Below, piece by piece: positions 8,101 through 17,553 of a stretch of DNA of 33,227 nt. A program made the translations under genes and the position numbers. Every line of letters starts with the position of its first letter. Position 1 is the first letter of the stretch. Source of the DNA: a virus; the IMG/VR virus record IMGVR_UViG_3300008629_000016, positions 1 through 33,227 of that record; one strand, 5' to 3'. The notes under the pieces are model-generated. The model ran no database searches and was not told the DNA's origin. It saw only the letters and a list, made by a program, of their open reading frames with translations.

Positions 8101-10232
8101 AGTCGGCCCCGATGAGGGTCGCTGACATTGGTCAGCAGCAGGACCTGCTGTTCCAGTCGGCGACGGGCCGCACCGCTTATGGGACGTCGGAGTCGACCGG
8201 TTCCCAGCAGTACGGCCCAGCCCACCAGAACCCGCTGATGGACGGCGGGTTCAAGATCGCCCTGTCGGCCCCCCGCTACCTCGCCGACGGCGTGACCGAG
8301 CATGCCCAGCATGCCCATCGGCGCCTCCTGATGGAGTTGCGCCAACGGGGGATCGACGTCGTAGACGACGTGATCGAGCCGCCGCATCGTGGCCCGGCCG
8401 GCGTGTGGGAGGCCCCCGACGGGACCCTGTTCTGGCACAGCTCGACTGTCCGTCAAGCCGGCTACGACCCGAACACGTTGCCCCGGTTCATCCACGACGA
8501 GGGCGACCGGGTCCGCATGGTGATGACGTTTGCCGACGAGGACGGCCTGTCCCGGGCCATCGCCCACCTGACGTCCCCACATCCGCACGGGTCGGCGTGG
8601 TCGCAGGTTTCTCTCGACGCATCGGTGGACTACATCCGTTCGTGGGGCGGCGAGCTTCTGCTTCGCCCGGTGCGGGGCATCAAGCCTGAAGCCCTCGACC
8701 TCGACCTCGAGTTGGGCGAGGTGCGGAAGCGTGGCTCGGTCGCCAGCGTCGACGAGTTCGCTGAAGGTTCGTTGGCCCCGACCGACAGGCACACCCTCGA
8801 GGACGAGCTGACGATCTACTGGGAGGACCGGGCCGTCGGGGTCGCCAACGCCTACGAGGCTGCCCCGGTCATGCCGACGACGACGTCGTCTCGGCGTCTC
8901 GTCCGACGGGCGTACGATCAGTTCAAGAAGGAGACCCTGCAGCAGTTCGAGTACATCACCGAGAAGCTGGGGATCCACGTCACGGTCAGCGACACGAACC
9001 CGTACGCCACCCCCGAGGCGATGCTGGCTGCCCTGCACACCCCGATCGAGGTCGACGGGGTCCGCTACAACGGGCAGCTCGCCGTCTTGTCGACCAAGTC
9101 GACCGGCGGCCATCCGATCCTCGGCGACGACTTCAACGACATGTTCCGTGCCGTCCACGACTTCTTCGGCCACGGCGGCCTCGGCAACACGTTCTCCCGG
9201 CACGGAGAGCAGGTCGCCTATCTGAAGCATGGGCAGATGTACTCGGAGCTGGCCCGGGCCGCCCTGTTCTCGGAGACGGTCGGACAGAACAGCTGGCTGA
9301 TCGCATCGAAGAGGAACCGTGCCGCCCGGGCCCGAGCCGAGAAGCTCGGGATCCCATTCGAGGCCGAGTTCATCGAGCAGAAGGCCGTCGTCCTCGACAA
9401 GAAGTACTGGGGCGATGCCACGTTCTACGACGACCCCGGCTTCGAGAAGGGCTGGAACCAGCGCCGCAACCTCGACCTGATCTATCAGGAAGAGGTCCTC
9501 GACCTGTCCGCTTACACGAACGGCCAGCACCAGCGGCCCCCGGGGATGATCGGCGTCTACGAGCATCACTTTGTCGACGATGCGGGGAACCGCCTCGTGC
9601 AGATGTCCGCCGATTCGACGCCCGGGTACGCCAACAGCGGCATGATGTACGTCCTCGAGCACGACGGCATGTGGGGTTTCTTCGAGGACTCGAGGGTGAC
9701 CCGGCATCGGATGGGCGTCACGTCGAGGGAAGCCCCCGACCTGTACGCCTCGTCGACGTCGGCCGACGCCGCCGGGAAGCGCCGGCATAGGTTCACGAGG
9801 TCGACGTCCGGCCCGCCGACGCTGTGGTGGGACAACGTGGCCGAGATCGCCAACGGGCCCGACGCTGTTCGTGGCCGCAAGGGCACCGACATCGACACGG
9901 CCCGGCACCTGTTCGACGTTGAGGTGCAGGGCCCTGACGGCAAGTGGGCCGCCCCCAAGGAGGCGGCCCTGTACCTGCCCGCCGAGGGCGCCGGGGCGCC
10001 GGTGGTGGCGTACGGGGCGACGGAGATCCCCGGCTACGACCCGGCCCGGACCGTCATCCTCAGGTCTAGCGGCGGCAGCTTCCAGCGGGGCACGTCGACG
10101 ATGAAGGTCGAGTACAAGGTGCGCCGCAGCGGCGTCATGCTGGACTCGTTCCTGAAGGACGACGTGCACCAGTTCCTTCACCGGACTGGCTGGCTGGGCC
10201 GTGTCGAGGCCAAGGCGAAGGAGGTGCGGTGA
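5139..10232 (+). CDS. Giant polyvalent virion protein with ParB-like and HDxxGH-type domains
   Basis: This is a 1697-residue multidomain protein, probably packed in the virion. In order it shows an acidic N-terminus; a small-residue hydrophobic stretch (about 101-133) that could cross or insert in a membrane; a ParB/Srx-type nuclease-fold domain (about 448-520, with IRDGNKRLEAAKRIG); and a helical domain (about 590-835, with LLSAGELWEQN and VIDRHAF) of a kind I recall from actinophage proteins. A conserved-looking segment follows near 1330-1388: VHDFFGHGG (H1340, D1341, H1345), E1357, H1364, then SETVGQNSW, which resembles a recurring motif of phage polyvalent proteins and looks metal-binding. 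The start is ATG 5139 (ATGA overlap). An upstream in-frame ATG (5097) lies inside the previous gene. The virion and ejection role is inferred from the gene order between portal and capsid and from the size. The enzymatic activities are untested. Confidence 0.85.
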   Translation: MTDLTVDTFDEEEVEPEQPPVPSLLEPIRQQGVGQGSIDLATMMMPGVAAGQLAAQRSTGEFTLADLFGGMTDLATEVSYGIPVIGDIRGAKMGLDIMGSDTDPLTAVFGALGLAGPAAGLVATGAVAAATGAATRGARGAHLKTGARPGRLHDYDAPPVTTRYLQPDELSALSGQWDEPILANGIIATTVGRSRQLMAATSGVAYQWKMSDRVARIREAITGSYDDQQRAWVAGSRANDKQIDGFIVGLGKNLVRNNPEHGPEGTLGSTGMDETKAYLSAAAFELSKFDTAIGDDILKLDPAYRHVGVDDLWRRMTSGEVLSASEVASLSSAVLDLSMMTRGAGHPQFGLLDLRARVSEIRLGGEEPGVSVSWLQFDGVPAGGFSEAEAMKRLNMIMQHQPHGAVALMSQNAADFLNKEVIPHWDDLMRAVPRYAEAHPALRGDDTVQVVPIADIEMLPRNPADELDVTDLAVDIRENGMAEPLQIVWHPDTGAAKIRDGNKRLEAAKRIGLEAVPVKIVADRRITGERTKTTKGLVKKLGMVHATGEDGKKLYHPDKSKVMVPEEVPDKLTPSSVNLHRAPDIYRGIIPEKARTLDWGALWYQIAYEETAGLAAFHGLNHERLIGLASLLSAGELWEQNIDKAAVAANWLRDNPDADATGFQKYMSESGLTATDDEAKNVMALMAVADDDIEGWFYGQLLGDAALKQPNFTMAILQADPKKQTTAAALSYGLYTGRIANTDTHKLFSELDLDVYAVIDRHAFSMMFGFSSKPEGSLSDKGYRLARRAMEIAAQAAGEFDLPGGPNGQMVRRTLSPSEAQALLWVRWREFRGVTKNYKTYDPSPRQATTPKDYHKGLPGGSGGSGMKSLHRPPLFIEGLGPDKIFNRRILDYLENPVPQHLTRRGVAAEGGPGPKMRLADLAGTFKRKTKEGFAYRHSGSIDRLDTVMLVQTPDGLFLASPAGTGPESLRGLYPSYAHVNGNQILRQSAPMRVADIGQQQDLLFQSATGRTAYGTSESTGSQQYGPAHQNPLMDGGFKIALSAPRYLADGVTEHAQHAHRRLLMELRQRGIDVVDDVIEPPHRGPAGVWEAPDGTLFWHSSTVRQAGYDPNTLPRFIHDEGDRVRMVMTFADEDGLSRAIAHLTSPHPHGSAWSQVSLDASVDYIRSWGGELLLRPVRGIKPEALDLDLELGEVRKRGSVASVDEFAEGSLAPTDRHTLEDELTIYWEDRAVGVANAYEAAPVMPTTTSSRRLVRRAYDQFKKETLQQFEYITEKLGIHVTVSDTNPYATPEAMLAALHTPIEVDGVRYNGQLAVLSTKSTGGHPILGDDFNDMFRAVHDFFGHGGLGNTFSRHGEQVAYLKHGQMYSELARAALFSETVGQNSWLIASKRNRAARARAEKLGIPFEAEFIEQKAVVLDKKYWGDATFYDDPGFEKGWNQRRNLDLIYQEEVLDLSAYTNGQHQRPPGMIGVYEHHFVDDAGNRLVQMSADSTPGYANSGMMYVLEHDGMWGFFEDSRVTRHRMGVTSREAPDLYASSTSADAAGKRRHRFTRSTSGPPTLWWDNVAEIANGPDAVRGRKGTDIDTARHLFDVEVQGPDGKWAAPKEAALYLPAEGAGAPVVAYGATEIPGYDPARTVILRSSGGSFQRGTSTMKVEYKVRRSGVMLDSFLKDDVHQFLHRTGWLGRVEAKAKEVR

Positions 10233-13200
10233 TGGTCGTCACCGACCCGACGTACGTCCACAAGATCGACCGGAACGTCCAGACGTTGCGCCGTGCCGAA
10301 GAGCTGTCGACGATGCCGACCTTGCCGGACATGGTCAAGCTCGACCTCGCCGCCTTCTCCGGCCTTACCCCGGCCGGCCTGAACGAGTTCATGCACGGCG
10401 TCTCAGCTGACGTGCACGAAGCGACCAGCCAGCCTCGCCGGGTCACCCCCACCCTCGAGCTGACCCCGGCGAACACGCAGCTGACGTCCGGCTCCCTCCC
10501 GCCCACCGGGGAGGAGGACCCGCCGATCTACGAGTTCCCGGGCCAGCGCCAGTTCATCCGTGGCATGAGCGGCCTCTCCGCCCCCCGGGACGTCGAGGGC
10601 GCCGACTCGGTGCTGGCGTTCAAGCAGCGAGCCGTCCGGCTCGGCTACCTCCATCCCGACGACGTCACGATGGACCACCGGTGGGACCCCGCCTACAACC
10701 AGTTGGCGTGGGAGATGTCGATGGACGACTTCAACCGGCGGATTCAGGGCGAAGGCCCCGGCCCCGGGTCGTCGATCTCCGACATCGGGAAGTTCTTCGA
10801 CGATTGGCTGTCCCTGACGGGCCTCGTCCATGCCGGCATGCAGCTCGGCTTCCTATGGAACCCCGAGCAGATCAAGCGGGAGATCACCGGGTACGACCCC
10901 GCCGAGTTCCTCTCGGAGTGGCTCGAGAACCCGTTCGACGTTCGCAAGCTGTGGAAGTTCACGGGACCCCTCGACGACCTCGTCCTCCCGATCATCAACA
11001 TCGGCCTGATGGCCACCGGCGTCGGCGAGGTCATGGCCGCCACGAGGGCCATGTCTCTCGCCAACAAGACGTTCACCGGGGTGCGTGGCCTGCGTGCCTA
11101 CCAGTTGGCGAACGGCACGGGCCGCTGGGCGGCCCCGACCGGCGGCCGGTTCACCGCAGCCGGCCCCGCTGCCGGCCCGATCACCCGCCACATGCCCCGC
11201 ACCGGCCGGCTCCTCGGTGAAGCCCCGGACGCCTTCAAGGCGGCCGAGCGGTTGACGACGCCGGGGTGGCTCGGCGGCAAGGTCGGCGGCACGACCGGCG
11301 ACCTGATGGCCAGCTGGCGGAACCTGCGTGGCGTCGTCGTCGGCAAGACGGCCGCCAAGCATGGGATGCGGATCGGGCTGGCGTCCCGAGTGGAGGAACG
11401 CCTCCTTGGCTTCGAGGGCATCGGGTTGGAACAGCTCGCCCCGGGGGCCGTGGAGTTCTCCGCCGAGATACGCCGCAACCCGTTCGCATGGGCCCTCGGC
11501 GAGGCCCTGTTCACCCCGTACAACGTGTTCGAGAAGGGTCAGATCGCCAACCCGTTCGGCTTCGTGAAGAAGTTCGCCGCCGTCGGTGAGCACGGCGTGT
11601 ACGCCGACGAGTTCTCTGAAGCGGTCGCCATGCACATCGAACGGGGAGCGGTCAGGGTCGGGGAGGAAGGCCTCGACCCGGCGTCCCGGGTGGCCCGCCG
11701 GCAGCAGGAGCTCGAGGAGTGGCAGGCCTCCGTCAAGCGCCTCGGCCCGACGAAGGCCCTCGCTGAACGGTTCACCGGGAACGACACCGAGAAGCTCGGT
11801 GCGTGGCTGGTGTGGCAGATCACGTTGGCGTCGATCGAATCGTCGTCGGCCCAGTTCGCCAAGATGGCGCACGGCGGGGCCAAGCCCGGCACCGAGGTGT
11901 TCACCGAGAACGCCGTCAAGTACGACGAGCTGTTCCGTGCCCACCGCAACAAGTTGATCTCCGAGATCCGGTACGTCGACCCGGACGACCCGGTCGAGTT
12001 TCTGTGGACGATGGCGTGGTCTCGTGGCTCCACGAAGTACGAGGTCCGCACCTTCTTCGACGAGTACATGCGTGCCTACAACGAGCTCGAGGACACGGTC
12101 GGCGTCAACATCAAGTCGCTGATCGACGCACACAACGCCCGACGGCAGGACGTGTGGGCCCGCCTCCTCGGCGACCACATGGAGCCCGGCCTGATCCGCC
12201 ATGTCATGGCGAACGCTCTCGAGCAGACCGGCGACTGGGACGGCTTCGTGGCCGGCATGGACGGCGTGAAGGCCACCTACGTCAGCGGTGGCCTCGACGA
12301 CGCCGTGTACGCCGCTGCTGTTTCGCCGGAGACGGGTGTCCGGGTCGGTGGCAAGCGTGGCCGGATCCGGCGTGAGAAGTCGTTCACCGACATGTCGGAA
12401 GACCGGCACTGGTCGCTCCAGTTCGACGACATTTTGCAGGATCAGGAGTTCCGAGCGTTCGAGGCTCGGACCGGCGGCATCTTCGACCCGGTGGCCCGCA
12501 CGTTCTCCAAGGGCGGCAAGTTCACGGTGGCCCGGCCGGCGACGCCGACGTACCAGTCGAAGGCGTCGCACCTGTCCGTCATCAAGTTCCTGTACTCGGC
12601 CCGGGGCGCCATCAAGTCGCTGCGTGGCCCGACGACCCGGAAGCTGTTCGAGGAGATCGTCGCCCGGGCCGACAAGGTGCCGGGCAGCCACGTCGGGTTC
12701 GCCAACATTCGGCAGGGCCAGCTCGAGCAGATCATCGCCGAGATGGAGTCAGCCAACGCCGCAAAGGTGCGAGCCAAGCTCGGCGCCGGCACAGACGACG
12801 ACGTCTTGATCCCGGCGCTGCTGAACGAAGAACAGGTCCGGCACGTCAAGCGGGTCCACCGGTACGTCAAGAAGCACAAGATCGAACCGGGTTCCCCGTA
12901 CAGCAAGGAAGCAGAGGAGATGCTTTCCGGCGTCGACGGTGCCCACCGGACGGTGTACCTCGACGACATGGATGCCCACCTGACGTCTCGGCTGAACGAG
13001 ATCAGCCGGGACGAGGTGTGGGCCCTCGACTACGGGATCAACTCGACGTTGAGCCTCGACCAGAAGGTCAAGGCCCTCGAGAAGCAGATGCCGCACACCG
13101 CCGTCGAGGTCGACCCGGCGTCGGTCCCGGCGGAGCTGCGGACCGTCCTCGAGGAGAACGGCTACAAGCTGGTCCACGGAACCGAGTTCGCCGCCCCCGG

Positions 13201-15823
13201 CGACCTCCTCGACCTCACCGTCGAGATTCAGGACATGGTGAACAAGACCCGGTACACGGACCGGTTCGGCACCACGATGGGCGGACTGATGGCGTCCGGC
13301 CACGACCACATGCTCCGTGGTGTCCGTGGCATCGGCCGGTCGCTGACCCGCCATGAGCCGGAGTACGCCAACACCCTGTACCGGGCGGCCACCCGCAACG
13401 CCCTGTTCAAGGCCCTCGCCGCCCACGAGACCCCAGCTGACGTCCTGACCCGTGGCCGACACTTCTCGTCGTACGACTCGGCAGACCTCGACACCCTGCT
13501 AGACGTCCTCCACAAGGTGACCCGCCTCCTCGGGGAAGAGGGCGTCGACCTCGTCCGTGCCAAGCGGGAGATGTCCCGCATGTCGGCGTACCGGGTAGTC
13601 ACGAACATCCGGTCGTCGTTCACCCCGGCCCAGCCGACTGACCTCGTCCGGTCACCGTTCCTGTGGAAGAAGGCCGTGAAGCGGATCCACGCCGTCACCG
13701 ACGACATGGGTTTCAAGTACAGCGACGAGGAACTGATCCGCATCTACGATGGCCTGAAGGGCAGCCGGGTCATTGGCCGGGACGTCCGTGGGGCGATCAC
13801 CAACGGCAAGGACAAGTTGCAGGCCACCCCGCTGCTGACCGACGGGCTCCGCCTGCTGGGCCGCACCGCCGTGGCGCAGAAGCCCGGCGTGTCGGCCCCG
13901 GTTCGGGGCCTCGCCAAGGGGGCCGCCCTGACGACCCGTGTCGGGGCGACGGCCACCGGTGGCTTCCTCGGTGGCGCCCTGTATGCCGGCCACAACGAGC
14001 GGGACCCCAACGCCGGCGTGGTGGACCTGCCGATCATCAGCCGGTTCACAGGCTCTCTGTCTCTCGGCGAGTTCTCGGCCGGATTCTTCTCGGTCCTGCT
14101 CGGCCGGGCAGCCGGCGGCAAGATCGTCAACCGGGCGTTCGCCGGGACCGGCATCACCAAGGGTGCTGCCCGGTCCGGCCTGAAGCTGTTCCGTGGCGAT
14201 GACCCGAAGTATTTCGCCCGGCTGCGGCGCAGCATCCAGCGCCTGTCGTCGCCGTCGGTGACGGCCCGCCAGATCGACAAGTCGGTTGCCCACAAGCATT
14301 GGGCATACATCGGTGACAGCATCGCCACCCTCCGAGACTTCCTGCGGTTCACCGTGTCGCCCATCTTCGACATGTCCCGCTATTCGGAGGCGATCGTCCT
14401 CGGCCAGATGGGCGACATTCCCCGGCACATCTCGAAGTCGGGCGGCATCCGGTTCAACGTCTCGCCGGGCAAGTGGGTCAAGTCTCGGTCCCGGGAGCTG
14501 GCCGGCGGCCGAGGCAAGCGGGTCTCTGACGCCCACCGGGAACAGGCCTACAAGGAATGGGACGAGATCGTCGACGAGTTCGCCACGATTGGTCGGCACC
14601 GCAACGACTTCGACTACGCCGCCCTCGAGGCCGGCACTGCCCGGTTCCGGCAGATCGGCATCCTCGGTTTCAACACTTCGGAGTGGATGGCGTCCCTGTA
14701 TGCGGACCTGACCCGCCTCCACGGCATCCCCCGCAAGGACGCCTACGAGATCGCCCGCAAGGCATTCACCTATGGGGTGAAGCCCCGGTCGGCCGCCGAG
14801 ATGAACGTCAACGCAGTGTTCTTCCCGTTCTCGTTTATGAAGAAGGCGTCGTCGCACGCCGCCAAGTTCATGTTCGAGGACTGGTCCCGGGCGGCGATGC
14901 TGCACGACTCGTTGAAGACGTACGAGATCCTCAACGAGGAGTACGACCTGTCGCAGATGTGGAGGGACCGGCTCCCGATCCTCGAGAAGCTGCGCCGTCT
15001 CAACATCTTCGCCTACGGCGTCACGCCCGGCGAGTTCGGTGGCGCCGAGCGTCCCCTGATCGACTTCTGGAACACGACGCCGATGGCGTCCGGCACCACC
15101 GACCAGATGCAGAACCTCGGCTTGATGATCGGCAAGGAGCTGCCGGTCCTTCAGGCGTTCATCCCGCACGGCTTGAACGTCAAGTCCGAGCAGGACATGT
15201 TCAACTATGAGCGCCTGATGCGCCGCATCGCCCCGATGATGAACGACGTCGACGCCATGTTGGACGACCTCGCCGCTCAGGGCCATGTGATCTTCGGCGG
15301 CCACGGCGTCACGAAGGAGGCTGAGGCCCGCATCGGGTCGGCCCTGTTGAACCAGTTCAAGTTGGAGCTCGACTCGAAGATAAAGGTCATCGACGGCGAC
15401 CCGGAGGGGATCGCCAACCTGTACAAGAAGCGCCACAGCGACCGCCTGCTGGAGCTCCAGACGTTCAAGGACGAGCTGTCCGGCGAGTACGCCGGGTGGA
15501 AGGAAGCCCGGGAAGACATCGTGGCCAACGTGCAGGTCCGTGACGAGGACCGCCGCTACCACAAGCGGATGTTCGAAAAGTGGCGGGAAGACAACCCGAA
15601 TGCCCTCGTCCCGGCCGAGCCTGAGCTTCGGATCGGGTACCTCGTGGACTGGGCGGAGACGTTGGAGCGCCGATACGGCGACTACGATGCCGTCCCCCTT
15701 GACCAGCTCCGCACGTTCCTCGATCTGGCCGGCGAGTGGGCCGAGGACGACTACTTCCGTATCAAGTACCGGCAGTTCCTCCGGTCGACGTGGGGAACGA
15801 TCGAGACGGTGAAGGACGACTGA
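10232..15823 (+). CDS. Giant putative internal (ejected) virion protein
   Basis: This 1863-residue protein is the largest in the window. I recognise no catalytic domain. Two hydrophobic, glycine/alanine-rich segments are visible, near residues 247-275 and 1225-1300. The region about 1480-1560 has helices followed by an aromatic FFPFSFMKK segment, a feature I have seen in large internal phage proteins. The C-terminal 250 residues are highly charged and helical. A strong ribosome site, AGGAGG at 10218-10223, lies eight bases before ATG 10232. A GTG three bases earlier is possible. Coupled to the preceding giant gene by TGATG, it probably acts in the same particle compartment, like the large ejection proteins of podoviruses. 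That comparison is based on size and context and not on sequence similarity. Confidence 0.85.
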   Translation: MVVTDPTYVHKIDRNVQTLRRAEELSTMPTLPDMVKLDLAAFSGLTPAGLNEFMHGVSADVHEATSQPRRVTPTLELTPANTQLTSGSLPPTGEEDPPIYEFPGQRQFIRGMSGLSAPRDVEGADSVLAFKQRAVRLGYLHPDDVTMDHRWDPAYNQLAWEMSMDDFNRRIQGEGPGPGSSISDIGKFFDDWLSLTGLVHAGMQLGFLWNPEQIKREITGYDPAEFLSEWLENPFDVRKLWKFTGPLDDLVLPIINIGLMATGVGEVMAATRAMSLANKTFTGVRGLRAYQLANGTGRWAAPTGGRFTAAGPAAGPITRHMPRTGRLLGEAPDAFKAAERLTTPGWLGGKVGGTTGDLMASWRNLRGVVVGKTAAKHGMRIGLASRVEERLLGFEGIGLEQLAPGAVEFSAEIRRNPFAWALGEALFTPYNVFEKGQIANPFGFVKKFAAVGEHGVYADEFSEAVAMHIERGAVRVGEEGLDPASRVARRQQELEEWQASVKRLGPTKALAERFTGNDTEKLGAWLVWQITLASIESSSAQFAKMAHGGAKPGTEVFTENAVKYDELFRAHRNKLISEIRYVDPDDPVEFLWTMAWSRGSTKYEVRTFFDEYMRAYNELEDTVGVNIKSLIDAHNARRQDVWARLLGDHMEPGLIRHVMANALEQTGDWDGFVAGMDGVKATYVSGGLDDAVYAAAVSPETGVRVGGKRGRIRREKSFTDMSEDRHWSLQFDDILQDQEFRAFEARTGGIFDPVARTFSKGGKFTVARPATPTYQSKASHLSVIKFLYSARGAIKSLRGPTTRKLFEEIVARADKVPGSHVGFANIRQGQLEQIIAEMESANAAKVRAKLGAGTDDDVLIPALLNEEQVRHVKRVHRYVKKHKIEPGSPYSKEAEEMLSGVDGAHRTVYLDDMDAHLTSRLNEISRDEVWALDYGINSTLSLDQKVKALEKQMPHTAVEVDPASVPAELRTVLEENGYKLVHGTEFAAPGDLLDLTVEIQDMVNKTRYTDRFGTTMGGLMASGHDHMLRGVRGIGRSLTRHEPEYANTLYRAATRNALFKALAAHETPADVLTRGRHFSSYDSADLDTLLDVLHKVTRLLGEEGVDLVRAKREMSRMSAYRVVTNIRSSFTPAQPTDLVRSPFLWKKAVKRIHAVTDDMGFKYSDEELIRIYDGLKGSRVIGRDVRGAITNGKDKLQATPLLTDGLRLLGRTAVAQKPGVSAPVRGLAKGAALTTRVGATATGGFLGGALYAGHNERDPNAGVVDLPIISRFTGSLSLGEFSAGFFSVLLGRAAGGKIVNRAFAGTGITKGAARSGLKLFRGDDPKYFARLRRSIQRLSSPSVTARQIDKSVAHKHWAYIGDSIATLRDFLRFTVSPIFDMSRYSEAIVLGQMGDIPRHISKSGGIRFNVSPGKWVKSRSRELAGGRGKRVSDAHREQAYKEWDEIVDEFATIGRHRNDFDYAALEAGTARFRQIGILGFNTSEWMASLYADLTRLHGIPRKDAYEIARKAFTYGVKPRSAAEMNVNAVFFPFSFMKKASSHAAKFMFEDWSRAAMLHDSLKTYEILNEEYDLSQMWRDRLPILEKLRRLNIFAYGVTPGEFGGAERPLIDFWNTTPMASGTTDQMQNLGLMIGKELPVLQAFIPHGLNVKSEQDMFNYERLMRRIAPMMNDVDAMLDDLAAQGHVIFGGHGVTKEAEARIGSALLNQFKLELDSKIKVIDGDPEGIANLYKKRHSDRLLELQTFKDELSGEYAGWKEAREDIVANVQVRDEDRRYHKRMFEKWREDNPNALVPAEPELRIGYLVDWAETLERRYGDYDAVPLDQLRTFLDLAGEWAEDDYFRIKYRQFLRSTWGTIETVKDD

Positions 15824-17553
15824 TGAACGCAGACAAGATCCGGGACCTCCTGTTCGACCTGTGGACCGAGACCTTCGAGGGCAACGACCGGCAGGCGCCC
15901 GGCCTCGTCATCCTCGAGGAGCAGCTGGGAGGCTTCGACACCGAGCTGGAGGAGTGGTACGCCGCCCTCGAGGCCGAGGCCCGAGACCTGAACCCCGGCG
16001 CCACCGACTCTGTCATCGCAACGACGGTGACCGCCATGATCAAGGAACCGTCGTCGTTCCGTGCCGCCGAGTGGCTCCGTTACGGGTTCGCCGGCCTCGA
16101 CCCGGCCGGCAACCCGACGGTTCCGAGCGAGGCGGTGTTCCGCCAGCAGGTCGGCATCGTCGCCGCCAGCACGGGCATCGGGATGACGGAAGATCCGTCG
16201 TACCCGAAGATGCTCGAAGGGTTCCTCGTGCAGCGGGGCATGCTCGAGAAGAACGATCCGCTGCCGGATCGCCTGAAAGTCGAGGCGCAGGCGGCGCTCC
16301 TCGCCGGGGCGAAGGACTGGTTCGCCCTGAAGGGTGTCGACACGTCCGGGTGGACGTGGGAGACGACGGTCCCGATCATCGACCGGATGGGCATCGGCGA
16401 GATCGCCGCCTTTTGGGAGATGGTGTTCCCGCAGGACGCCCAGCAGTACTACACGATCATGGTGCCGGACCAGCAGGGCGACCAGAAGAGGATCTCGGTG
16501 CCGGCCGCCGCTCTCGGCGCCATCCAGCAGCAGATGCCGCTCCTGTCTCGAGGGCAGCTGCATTCGGCGATCGTCACCGGCGCCCAGTACGACAACGTCG
16601 ACTACCAGTCGATCCTGTTTGTCGCCGACCAGCTCGGCCAGATCGACCCGTTCGCCGACCAGCCGGACGTCGACCCGACGACCGGGCAGGTCCTCCCCGA
16701 GTCGATGACCCCGAGCCGGGACTCGAGCTACGAGGCGATCGCCGGCCAGCTCGCTGCCGGCTACGACCTGTACAAAGACAAGGGGCTGGCGTTCGTGCAC
16801 GCCGTCGACGCCGAGCTGGCCGCACAGATCCGGGCTACCCCGTACAACCTGTCGACCGAGCAGGTCAACAGGGTGAAGGACCTCATCAAGGACTTCCACC
16901 GGTACGGGACCTACGAGGGGACGCCGGCTACGCCGTACAGCATCAACGTCATGACGAGCCTCGAACCGGATTCGCATGTCGAGCTGGACCGGGAGGAGAA
17001 GCCCGGCGAGGTTCGGGAGCAGTTCCGGGAGCTGTACCGCTCGTGGTTCCTGACGGACCCGACCAGTGAGCAGCTGTCCAACTTCGAGCAGCACTTCGAC
17101 CGGGAGCTCGCCGTGTACGCCCGTGAGCTTCGGGCGGCGACCCCGAACCCGTTCGGCCCGCTGGACAGGGCCTCCGGTGCCGTGGATCAGAACCTGCTGC
17201 TACAGGCCCAGCGGGGCGAGGTCATCACCGACGAGTTCGCCCCGAAGCAGCCGTCGGCCGCCGAGCTCGGGGTGACGTACCTCCGGGACTCCGACATGTA
17301 CCAGCCGCTGTTCTCCAACAAGCCGACTGGCGTCACCGAGTCGGACTACACGTCGGCGTTCCAAGCGGCAGCGTTGAGCGCCCTCGGTCCCGCCGAGGGC
17401 CGGCTGGCTACCGAGTCGACGAAGGCCGGCATGCAGACGGGCCGCACCTCTGACGTGGCCCGGCACGCCCTGTACTCCGGTGCGGGGGCCAAGTCGGCGA
17501 CGTTCCGTGGGCGGTTGTCGAGGGCCGGCAATGTCCTCAGGAGGTCTACCTGA
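15823..17553 (+). CDS. Hypothetical structural protein of the giant-protein block
   Basis: This 576-residue acidic protein has no domain I can name. It is predicted to be mainly helical, with many Glu/Asp/Gln-rich helices, and the C-terminal 70 residues are basic and Ala/Gly/Ser-rich. It has no signal peptide or membrane segment. It starts at ATG 15823, which shares one base with the previous stop (TGATG). An earlier in-frame start at 15736 would overlap the giant gene by 88 bases and is unlikely. It ends in another TGATG. Membership of the coupled series suggests it is made in fixed proportion to its neighbours and enters the virion with them. That is inference. Confidence 0.8.
   Translation: MNADKIRDLLFDLWTETFEGNDRQAPGLVILEEQLGGFDTELEEWYAALEAEARDLNPGATDSVIATTVTAMIKEPSSFRAAEWLRYGFAGLDPAGNPTVPSEAVFRQQVGIVAASTGIGMTEDPSYPKMLEGFLVQRGMLEKNDPLPDRLKVEAQAALLAGAKDWFALKGVDTSGWTWETTVPIIDRMGIGEIAAFWEMVFPQDAQQYYTIMVPDQQGDQKRISVPAAALGAIQQQMPLLSRGQLHSAIVTGAQYDNVDYQSILFVADQLGQIDPFADQPDVDPTTGQVLPESMTPSRDSSYEAIAGQLAAGYDLYKDKGLAFVHAVDAELAAQIRATPYNLSTEQVNRVKDLIKDFHRYGTYEGTPATPYSINVMTSLEPDSHVELDREEKPGEVREQFRELYRSWFLTDPTSEQLSNFEQHFDRELAVYARELRAATPNPFGPLDRASGAVDQNLLLQAQRGEVITDEFAPKQPSAAELGVTYLRDSDMYQPLFSNKPTGVTESDYTSAFQAAALSALGPAEGRLATESTKAGMQTGRTSDVARHALYSGAGAKSATFRGRLSRAGNVLRRST

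Noticed and set aside
4764-10181. Minus-strand open frame of 1805 codons
   Set aside because: It is antisense to the Pro-rich and first giant genes. Strong third-position G/C removes stops from the opposite frame, the product is His/Arg/Val-rich without domains, and the sense strand has real domains and coupled starts.
10853-12691. Minus-strand open frame of 612 codons
   Set aside because: Antisense shadow of the second giant gene, for the same reasons of codon bias and absence of domains.
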